NCBI GenBank assembly: GCA_903888395.1
Contig: CAISTO010000349.1
Location: 1-6,168, forward strand
From: an uncultured Bacteroidota bacterium
GTDB lineage: Bacteria > Bacteroidota > Bacteroidia > UKL13-3
DNA: 6,168 bases
Direction: 5' to 3'
This document shows, one piece after another, positions 1 through 4,383 of this stretch. The stretch's first letter is position 1; the number at the start of each line of letters is the position of its first letter. A program made the translations under genes and the position numbers. The notes below the pieces were generated by a model. It did not search any database and was not told the origin of the DNA. It saw only the letters and a program-made list of their open reading frames with translations.

Positions 1-174
1 AACTTTAAAAATTCAAATATTGTGATTTATAATGTGTCAGGAATGGAAGTGAGTAAATCAATTATGAATGGAGCAAGCGCTCAATTAAATATTGAAAGCT
101 TAAGCAACGGTGTTTATTTTGTAAAAGTAAGCAACGAAAACGGATTTAGTAAAACAGTAAAATTTATCAAATAG
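1..174 (+). CDS. C-terminal fragment of a T9SS cargo protein (type A sorting domain)
   Basis: This is the last 57 codons of a gene whose start lies left of the window; frame 1 is open from base 1 to the TAG at 172-174. The visible residues form a type A sorting domain of the type IX secretion system: a strand reading IVIYNVSGMEV, then LNIESLSNGVYFVKV, and a basic end KTVKFIK. The family pattern is a 'IYNxxGxxV' strand, an 'I..LxxGxYxVxV' strand and a short C-terminal 'K.vk' strand. In this family the domain directs the folded protein from the periplasm across the outer membrane and is then removed, usually as the protein is anchored to surface lipopolysaccharide or released. Nothing can be said about the catalytic or adhesive part, which is outside the window. 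The next gene on the same strand, 71 nt on, is also a secreted protein. Confidence 0.9.
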   Translation, partial: NFKNSNIVIYNVSGMEVSKSIMNGASAQLNIESLSNGVYFVKVSNENGFSKTVKFIK

Positions 175-217
175 ACCATAGTAAATAGACGATATACCAT
201 AGTTTACTATGGTCTAT
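171..217. repeat. Perfect 15-bp inverted repeat overlapping a stop codon
   Basis: ATAGACCATAGTAAA (171-185) is the exact reverse complement of TTTACTATGGTCTAT (203-217), with a 17-nt loop. A second, competing hairpin lies inside it: ACCATAGT (196-203) and ACTATGGT (206-213) with a TT centre. The left arm contains the TAG stop of the T9SS cargo gene. No T-run follows the right arm, so this does not look like a classical intrinsic terminator. It could protect the upstream mRNA 3' end, attenuate read-through into the next gene, or be a by-product of the heptad array it sits in. Confidence 0.65.
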
Positions 218-241
218 CGACCATCAACCATTAACTAACTA
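172..241. repeat. Degenerate heptad array between two secreted-protein genes
   Basis: From the stop codon of the upstream gene (172) to 5 nt before the next ATG, the sequence can be read as ten units of 7 nt with no phase slip. Units include TAGACCA (172), TAGTAAA (179), TAGACGA (186), TAGTTTA (200), CTATCGA (214), CCATCAA (221) and CCATTAA (228). The consensus is roughly YHWNNNA. The stretch fills almost the whole intergenic region. Two further intergenic regions in this window, at 423-471 and 3481-3536, show the same 7-nt period with different unit sequences. Function is unknown. Confidence 0.6.
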
Positions 242-245
242 AAAT

Positions 246-431
246 ATGAAAAAAATAATAGCACTCTCAGCAATATTAGTAAGCATTACATTTTTAGCAA
301 ATGCACAACCAGGAAGTACAACAGGTGGTTTTGATGATGAACCCGTAGATGTACCATTAGATGGAGGCATTATATTGCTTGCAGCAGTTGGTGCAGCTTA
401 TGGATATAAGAAACTAAAAAAGGATATTTGA
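246..431 (+). CDS. Small secreted protein with PID-CTERM-like C-terminal sorting segment
   Basis: A 61-residue protein. Residues 1-20 form a Sec signal peptide: MKK, a hydrophobic core at about 4-18, and a likely cleavage after ANA-20. The mature part is only about 41 residues: a Gly/Thr linker, an acidic stretch (FDDEPVDV, 29-36), the motif PLDGG at 37-41, a short hydrophobic run at 42-52 with YGY at 52-54, and a basic end KKLKKD. The order 'P[IL]DGG, short hydrophobic segment, YGxKK' matches the PID-CTERM putative protein-sorting signal common in Bacteroidota; here Leu replaces the usual Ile. That family assignment is from memory. Almost nothing remains apart from the sorting segment, so the protein may be a small envelope peptide. 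The ATG is preceded by ACTAACTAAAAT, an A-rich leader without Shine-Dalgarno. It follows a T9SS cargo gene by 71 nt on the same strand. Its function is unknown. Confidence 0.8.
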   Translation: MKKIIALSAILVSITFLANAQPGSTTGGFDDEPVDVPLDGGIILLAAVGAAYGYKKLKKDI

Positions 432-471
432 TTTGTGATTTGTGATATTCGAATTTGGTTTTTCGAATTTT
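423..471. repeat. Second heptad array, at the end of the PID-CTERM-like gene
   Basis: Seven consecutive 7-nt units each begin with G: GATATTT (423), GATTTGT (430 and 437), GATATTC (444), GAATTTG (451), GTTTTTC (458) and GAATTTT (465). The first unit overlaps the last codons and TGA stop of the small secreted protein. The array contains two copies of TTCGAATTT (448-456 and 462-470). A third copy at 610-618 is part of a perfect 12-bp palindrome, AAATTCGAATTT (607-618), beside the stop codon of the convergent small gene. Unit sequence differs from the array at 172-241, but the period is the same. Confidence 0.55.
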
Positions 472-521
472 ATATTTCATACTTTCATAAAATCCGCTAT
501 CATTCTATCGATATTTATTAC

Positions 522-560
522 AACAAGCTCAACGACCTCGGTTTTTGAGCTTGTTTTATT
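522..560 (+). terminator. Intrinsic terminator after the secreted-protein genes
   Basis: AACAAGCTCAA (522-532) pairs perfectly with TTGAGCTTGTT (545-555) around a 12-nt loop. The stem runs directly into a T-rich tail (TTTTATTTTTAT, from about 554). This is a good rho-independent terminator for rightward transcripts from the 246-431 gene, 90 nt beyond its stop. Read leftward it has the same stem but a poor tail (GTAATAAATAT), so it would at best weakly stop the convergent coaX-lptC operon, which ends at 620. The stem and loop contain CAAGCTCAACGACC, which resembles a repeat type found in many bacterial genomes. The rest of the convergent gap (561-619) shows only AT-rich sequence and the TTCGAA palindrome. 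Confidence 0.8.
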
Positions 561-619
561 TTTATGAAATTTCATTTCGCTCACGCCTTGCATGATGGGC
601 ATTTCGAAATTCGAATTTT

Positions 620-787
620 CTAAAGGCTGCCTCTTTTTTTTAGCCAAACAAAGGTAAAAATAATAGTAAGAATAAAGTACAAATAGGCTTTTCCAGCTAC
701 AAAGTCTTCAAAAATTGAAATGTAAAAACCTACTAAAAGACAAATAATTGCCATTACCAACCAATTTCTAAGAATCCATTTTTCCAT
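620..787 (-). CDS. 55-residue two-helix membrane protein coupled to lptC
   Basis: Translating the minus strand from the ATG at 787-785 gives 55 codons and a TAG at 622-620. The product starts MEKWILRNWLVMAII and ends TFVWLKKRGSL. Two hydrophobic segments, about residues 9-25 and 34-49, are separated by a short acidic turn (FEDF) and a Gly-Lys. The end KKRG is positively charged, consistent with a small inner-membrane hairpin with both ends in the cytoplasm. Its ATG shares the A of the lptC stop codon (TAATG), a classic translational-coupling arrangement, and it is the last gene of the operon. I do not recognise a family. Coding reality is supported by the TAATG junction, two clean hydrophobic segments and a stop well before the terminator hairpin. 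A role near the LPS export machinery is only a guess from position. The gene is short enough to be missed by common length cut-offs. Confidence 0.72.
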   Translation of the reverse strand: MEKWILRNWLVMAIICLLVGFYISIFEDFVAGKAYLYFILTIIFTFVWLKKRGSL

Positions 788-1350
788 TATTTTTTAATAC
801 TTAAAATACCTGTTATTTTAAAAATTTTATATTGTGAAAATTCTGTATTGCTTTCCAAACCCTCTCCATAAATAATTTCATTGGGAGTAGTAATTTTTAC
901 ATTGTCGTTGGTATTTATTTTATTGGTTTTTTCGTCCCAAACCAACGATTCTGTTCTCAAAGTATCACCTTTTATATTTACCACAATTACCTCGTTTTTA
1001 ACAGTCATGGTTCTTAGTCTGTCGTTTCTAATGGCGTATTTTGATTTGATATAACTGGTAATTTTTTTATCTTTATTATAAAAATAAGCAGTAATGCCTT
1101 TTTTCATAATTGATTGATTACTTTTTTCGTTATCATATCTTTCAAGCATTGGCGCAAATACTTTTGCTTTTACAAAACCAGAATCTGTATAGTTTAATAT
1201 AATATTTGTCCCAACTTCTAAAGGTAAATTATCGGAAGCGGTGAGCACTTGTATTTTTTCAATATTATCGTTTTTACAAGATTGAAATAGTACAATTTTA
1301 GCTATAAAAACAGCAATTAAAATGGTTTTTTTGAAAGTGGAATTAGTCAT
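787..1350 (-). CDS. lptC: LPS export ABC transporter periplasmic lipoprotein LptC
   Basis: A 187-residue protein. LptC links the LptB2FG transporter in the inner membrane to the periplasmic LptA bridge that carries lipopolysaccharide to the outer membrane. The chosen start is the ATG at 1350-1348. It gives a lipoprotein signal peptide: MTNSTFKK, a hydrophobic core at 9-21, and Cys25 in the context LFQSC-KND, a Bacteroidota-style lipobox followed by polar residues. Longer reading from a TTG at 1392 would put 14 extra hydrophobic residues in front and is unlikely. The mature part is a beta-rich OstA/LptC-like domain: VFAPMLERYD near 65-74, DTLRTESLVWDEKTNKI, and the closing stretch YGEGLESNTEFSQYKIFKITG, typical of Bacteroidota LptC. 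The ATG lies inside the end of the upstream barrel-protein gene (8-nt overlap, ATGACTAA), and the stop overlaps the next gene by one base. Export as a lipoprotein, instead of the single membrane anchor of E. coli LptC, is inferred from the lipobox. Confidence 0.88.
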   Translation of the reverse strand: MTNSTFKKTILIAVFIAKIVLFQSCKNDNIEKIQVLTASDNLPLEVGTNIILNYTDSGFVKAKVFAPMLERYDNEKSNQSIMKKGITAYFYNKDKKITSYIKSKYAIRNDRLRTMTVKNEVIVVNIKGDTLRTESLVWDEKTNKINTNDNVKITTPNEIIYGEGLESNTEFSQYKIFKITGILSIKK

Positions 1351-2761
1351 ATTTATACTTAATAAACCACTTATCAGAAAAAACCAAGCCAATTGTTAAT
1401 TTATAAAATTGCTCATTGATTAATGTAGTATTTGCACCACGAGTTAAATATTCAAACCCAACATTTACGCGTGAAAATTTCTTATACCTATCTCTTTCAG
1501 CAATGGGAATTCCAATTCCACAATGATAACTACTAATGTTTACAGACTGATTGTCGATAAATAAATTGGTTTGTTCCATTCTATAACCAATACGGTATTC
1601 TAAACGTTTAAAATAATTTCTCGAATCTTCTTTAATATCAGGAAGCCAACAAGCGCCAACGTTAAAATGCCAAGAGTTTTGAAGGCCTTTATTTTGTCCA
1701 AAACTACTGTAATTACTCCATGCCGCTGTTCCAAAATCAGCAGCTACAGTCCAATTGGTATTATTTGTAATTGCTATTCCATATTTAATTTCAAATGGAA
1801 TAGTAACAGAACCAGTTATTGTTTCGTCTGTTTTAATCGAATCTTTTCCCAAATCTAAACCACCAATGGCAAGTGTTCTAAATGAATATCTTTGATTTCC
1901 TGTTAAATTGGTTTCTGCATTAAAAGTAAGTCCTGCATTTATTGAAATAGGGTTTTTATGGCTTCTTACCAATTTTTTATGTTCAAATCCATTTGAATCA
2001 ATAACGGTTTTATATTTTGGTAAGCTTAAATTTAAACTATCAAAATGTGATTGAAATCCGTACTCAATTATAAATCCATTTACATTGTCTTTTCTTTCTG
2101 CCGACCAATTAAAAATATAATATTGAGCAGGTGCAGTTTGAATCATTCTTGAATCGATTTGTCCAAAAATATATCCTACATTTACTCCCGCAGATAAGTA
2201 TTTATTTATTTTAGTACCAACTCCAAAAAATGCTCTTGTTAGTCCACCGCTTCCCAATTGTGAAGTGGTAGCATTCACTTTTACTTCTGGTGCATTAAAT
2301 GTATCTACTTTTAAAACAGTTGTTCTTCTAATATCGTAACCTAAAGCCGAATAAGGTGCCGCGCCAAATGCTATGCCAATGCCTTTTTTTGAAATTAAAG
2401 TTCCAAAATTAAAGTATGTCAAGCCTGAAAGTGATGCGTTTAAAGTAGAGCTTCCACTTTTTAGCGTACCATAATTTAGCATGGCTCCAGCCTCTAAATT
2501 TGTTTGTGCCAAAGCACTATAAGATGCAGGATTTAAAATATTTAAGTCGTATTTTCTTCTAAATCCTTGGCTAACTTGTCCCATATTTCCGAGTGTAGCT
2601 GAACCAATATATTGCAAATCGCCAACTCCAAAAAACGAATAAGGACTTTGAGTTAAATTTTGGGAGAATGAGTTGAAAGTTTGAAACAAAAAACACACCG
2701 TAAAAAGGATATTGATTTTGTTTTTTACTTGAATAGGTTGCCAATTGTGGGCTTTATACAT
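1343..2761 (-). CDS. Outer-membrane beta-barrel protein of the coaX-lptC operon
   Basis: A 472-residue protein. Residues 1-34 hold a signal peptide with a long n-region (MYKAHNWQPIQVKNK), a hydrophobic core at about 16-29 and an end SFSQ, a common cleavage context in Bacteroidota. The mature N-terminus NLTQSPYSFFGVGD, then GNMGQVSQGFRR and LNILNPASYSAL, matches the conserved start of a family of barrel proteins in this phylum, often placed between coaX and lptC and annotated as hypothetical or as FadL-like transporters. Alternating aromatic and polar strands with Gly-rich turns fill the rest, and the C-terminus (FYKLTIGLVFSDKWFIKYKYD) looks like closing barrel strands. The ATG sits inside the coaX stop (overlap ATGTATAA, 8 nt) and is the only ATG available ahead of the signal peptide, so the unusually long n-region seems real. 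The substrate is unknown; hydrophobic-compound transport is only a family-level possibility. Lack of a C-terminal sorting domain argues against it being T9SS cargo. Confidence 0.8.
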   Translation of the reverse strand: MYKAHNWQPIQVKNKINILFTVCFLFQTFNSFSQNLTQSPYSFFGVGDLQYIGSATLGNMGQVSQGFRRKYDLNILNPASYSALAQTNLEAGAMLNYGTLKSGSSTLNASLSGLTYFNFGTLISKKGIGIAFGAAPYSALGYDIRRTTVLKVDTFNAPEVKVNATTSQLGSGGLTRAFFGVGTKINKYLSAGVNVGYIFGQIDSRMIQTAPAQYYIFNWSAERKDNVNGFIIEYGFQSHFDSLNLSLPKYKTVIDSNGFEHKKLVRSHKNPISINAGLTFNAETNLTGNQRYSFRTLAIGGLDLGKDSIKTDETITGSVTIPFEIKYGIAITNNTNWTVAADFGTAAWSNYSSFGQNKGLQNSWHFNVGACWLPDIKEDSRNYFKRLEYRIGYRMEQTNLFIDNQSVNISSYHCGIGIPIAERDRYKKFSRVNVGFEYLTRGANTTLINEQFYKLTIGLVFSDKWFIKYKYD

Positions 2762-3476
2762 TGTATGTTAATATTTTATTGAGTCCAAATAGTGTTAAAT
2801 AGGGATGCGCAAATAAGGCTTTTTTTAGGTGTTTTTCAAACAAAAAACAATTACCTCCGCATAAAATAATTTCTGTTTCGCCAAATTTTGATTCATATAA
2901 TTCAATTCTGCTTTTTATTTCTGCTAATATTCCAAAAAATACGCCACTTTGCATACAACTTTCAGTTGAATTTCCATTGAAATCTGTTGGCTCATTAAAA
3001 GTTAATAGCGGTAATTTAGCTGTAAAATGATTCATAGCTTGTAAACGCATGTTTAATCCAGGTGAAATAGCTCCACCCAAATATTCCTTTTTACGGTTCA
3101 AAAATTCAAAGGTTACACATGTGCCCAAACTTATTACTAACACATTTGAATCATTATTCAAATGAACAGCTGCAGCTATTAAAGCTATTCTATCTAATCC
3201 TAAAGTATTTGGAGTTAAGTAATTATTTTGAAAAGGTAATTTAGTTAAATAATTAAAAGGCAAAAGTTTAGTTTTAGTTTGAAGCATTTGTAAAAGAGGT
3301 TCTTCACTTTCATTTACATTACTAATAATGCTATGTTCAATTTGATTTTCAACAATAATAGTTTCAATATTTTCCACATTTAAAACATCTAATATTATAG
3401 TTTTTAATAAGTTAGAATTTTCAAAAATTCCAATCTTAGTTTGCGTGTTCCCAATATCTATACAAATGTTTTTCAT
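2754..3476 (-). CDS. coaX: Type III pantothenate kinase CoaX, with an altered phosphate-2 motif
   Basis: A 240-residue cytoplasmic enzyme of the ASKHA fold that phosphorylates pantothenate with ATP, the first step of CoA synthesis. Seen in order: the phosphate-1 motif DIGNTQTK (7-14); TPNTLGLDR (88-96), the family's pantothenate-side GxDR element; ISLGTCVTFEF (115-125) at the phosphate-2 motif; YLGGAISPGLNMR (132-144); NHFTAKLPLL (149-158); and CGGN (206-209). Length is normal for the family. In relatives the phosphate-2 motif reads like IDAGTCITYDF. Here Ser116 replaces the Asp reported as catalytically important in characterised type III kinases, and Glu124 replaces the second Asp. The codon is AGT and the frame is intact around it. 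The rest of the protein is well conserved, so this may be a lineage variant, not a dead enzyme. It is the first gene of the overlapping operon and ends 8 nt inside the barrel-protein gene. CoaX genes often sit beside or fused to birA, as here. Confidence 0.88.
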   Translation of the reverse strand: MKNICIDIGNTQTKIGIFENSNLLKTIILDVLNVENIETIIVENQIEHSIISNVNESEEPLLQMLQTKTKLLPFNYLTKLPFQNNYLTPNTLGLDRIALIAAAVHLNNDSNVLVISLGTCVTFEFLNRKKEYLGGAISPGLNMRLQAMNHFTAKLPLLTFNEPTDFNGNSTESCMQSGVFFGILAEIKSRIELYESKFGETEIILCGGNCFLFEKHLKKALFAHPYLTLFGLNKILTYNV

Positions 3477-3480
3477 TTTA

Positions 3481-3536
3481 GTTGTTAGTTGTTAGTTGTC
3501 AGTTGTCAGTTTTCAGTTGTTAGTTGTCGATTGTTA
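3481..3536. repeat. Tandem heptad array GTTGTYA upstream of coaX
   Basis: Eight consecutive 7-nt units: GTTGTTA at 3481, 3488 and 3516, GTTGTCA at 3495 and 3502, plus the variants GTTTTCA (3509), GTTGTCG (3523) and ATTGTTA (3530). The array begins 5 nt upstream of the coaX ATG, so on the minus strand it would form most of the coaX leader, reading TRACAAC. Repeats of this composition recur between genes in Bacteroidota and cyanobacteria, where they give rise to spurious 'SVVSCQ' reading frames (recollection, not searched). Together with the adjacent 25-nt repeats it fills the whole birA-coaX gap. Confidence 0.85.
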
Positions 3537-3540
3537 GATT

Positions 3541-3591
3541 TTATAAACTTAATTAACCAATCAACTTATAAACTTAATCAACCCAATCAAC
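3541..3591. repeat. Direct repeat of about 25 nt in the birA-coaX gap
   Basis: Two adjacent copies, 3541-3565 (25 nt) and 3566-3591 (26 nt), both start TTATAAACTTAAT and end CAATCAAC, differing by about two bases and one insertion in between. They are followed by CATTAACTA, which contains the birA stop codon (complement of 3598-3600). On the minus strand each copy contains TAAGTTTA, one base from the TAnnTTTG -7 consensus, but no TTG lies at a suitable distance upstream, so I do not call a coaX promoter here. TCAACCATTAACTAA at 3587-3601 is identical to 224-238. Confidence 0.75.
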
Positions 3592-3597
3592 CATTAA

Positions 3598-4323
3598 CTA
3601 AATTATCATTTCTAATTCTTTGTGAGCAAATTCTTGCAATTCATTGCCAATTAATACTTTTAGTAATCCGTATTCATTTACACTTTCAATTTGCCCTAAT
3701 ACCAATTGCTTATTGATGTTAAAGTAGCAAGTTTCGTTTTTTCTGAACAATAAATCATTGTATTTTTTTAAAATTTTTTCAAATTTTCCTAAAGCAAGCA
3801 ATTGATAGTAACTATTTAATTGATCAGTTAATTGGTGCAAAACTGTTTCAATGTTTAAATTATGATTTAAAATATTTTTTAATGAAATGGCATTTTTGTT
3901 TTCAAACGTTTCTTGATTAATATTTAGACCAATTCCAATAATAGTTTGTTTTATTTTGCTGCCTTGCAATGTATTTTCAATTAAAATCCCGGCTATTTTT
4001 TTGTTTTCAATATAAATGTCATTGGGCCATTTAATGGCACTTTTTTTATTTGAATATTGATTGACAATTGCTTGCAAAGCAAGGCTAACAGCCATATTTA
4101 TATAAGCTTGCTGCTCTATTTTTATAAAAGGGAATTCAAGTAATATACTGCATAATAAATTCTCACCTTCTTTGCTTTCCCATTGATTAGCTGCCATACC
4201 TTTTCCGCTTGATTGGAAATTGGTAAAAAGCACCAAACCGTTTTCAACTGGATAATTTTTTATAAAATTATTCGTTGAATCTAACTGATTTATAAAGTGA
4301 TATTTAAATTGAATAGATAACAA
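3598..4323 (-). CDS. birA: Biotin--[acetyl-CoA carboxylase] ligase, monofunctional BirA
   Basis: This enzyme activates biotin with ATP to biotinoyl-AMP and attaches it to a lysine of the acetyl-CoA carboxylase carrier protein. Numbered from the chosen start (241 residues), it shows: QLDSTN (13-18), the usual N-terminal substrate-recognition element; SGKGMAANQWES (39-50), the biotinoyl-AMP-binding loop; AIKWPNDI (96-103); KIAGIL (109-114); and GIGLNIN (130-136). The small C-terminal beta domain is at about 190-241 (LGQIESVNEYGLLKV). There is no DNA-binding HTH, so it is not a repressor of biotin genes. No ATG precedes the conserved QLDSTN. I chose the TTG at 4323-4321, giving MLSIQFKYHFINQLDSTN; another TTG at 4383 would add 20 unlikely residues and abut the divergent rsfS ATG. 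In E. coli the loop reads GRGRRGRKW; here it is GKGMAANQW, with Met at the position of R118. coaX lies 121 nt downstream on the same strand and may be cotranscribed. Confidence 0.85.
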   Translation of the reverse strand: MLSIQFKYHFINQLDSTNNFIKNYPVENGLVLFTNFQSSGKGMAANQWESKEGENLLCSILLEFPFIKIEQQAYINMAVSLALQAIVNQYSNKKSAIKWPNDIYIENKKIAGILIENTLQGSKIKQTIIGIGLNINQETFENKNAISLKNILNHNLNIETVLHQLTDQLNSYYQLLALGKFEKILKKYNDLLFRKNETCYFNINKQLVLGQIESVNEYGLLKVLIGNELQEFAHKELEMII

Positions 4324-4347
4324 ATTTTTATAACCGTTTTTTAAACT

Positions 4348-4355
4348 TACTTTTG
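4348..4355 (+). promoter_or_regulatory. Candidate -7 box for rsfS
   Basis: TACTTTTG matches the Bacteroidota -7 consensus TAnnTTTG exactly and lies 28 nt before the rsfS ATG. Transcription would start near 4361-4363, leaving a leader of about 22 nt. No TTG (-33 element) is present at the usual 17-23 nt distance, so support rests on the -7 box and position. It is followed at once by GCGCGC (4356-4361), a strikingly GC-rich discriminator in very AT-rich surroundings. The box lies inside the region that a longer birA start would make coding, which supports the shorter birA. Confidence 0.45.
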
Positions 4356-4383
4356 GCGCGCAATATAGCAAGATAAATAGCAA

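Noticed and set aside
1351..1392. Longer lptC from a TTG at 1392
   Set aside because: It would add 14 residues ahead of a complete lipoprotein signal peptide. The ATG at 1350 gives the normal lipobox distance and an overlap like the one between coaX and the barrel gene.
1667..1858. Plus-strand frame of 63 codons inside the barrel-protein gene
   Set aside because: Antisense to a well-supported gene; no signal peptide, domain or start context.
3541..3591. coaX promoter in the 25-nt repeats (TAAGTTTA on the minus strand, twice)
   Set aside because: It is one mismatch from the -7 consensus and has no TTG at the right spacing. The repeated sequence explains both matches.
3481..3600. CRISPR array
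   Set aside because: The units are 7 nt and 25-26 nt placed head to tail without unique spacers, and no cas genes are nearby.
3489..3716. Open frame of 75 codons on the plus strand across the GTTGTYA array into the end of birA
   Set aside because: Its N-terminal half is translated repeat (VVSCQFSVVSC) and the rest is antisense to birA. This is a well-known kind of spurious frame.
4324..4383. Longer birA from a TTG at 4383
   Set aside because: The extra 20 residues are not typical of the family, and the region contains the candidate rsfS -7 box and abuts the rsfS ATG. It cannot be wholly excluded, because no ATG is available.
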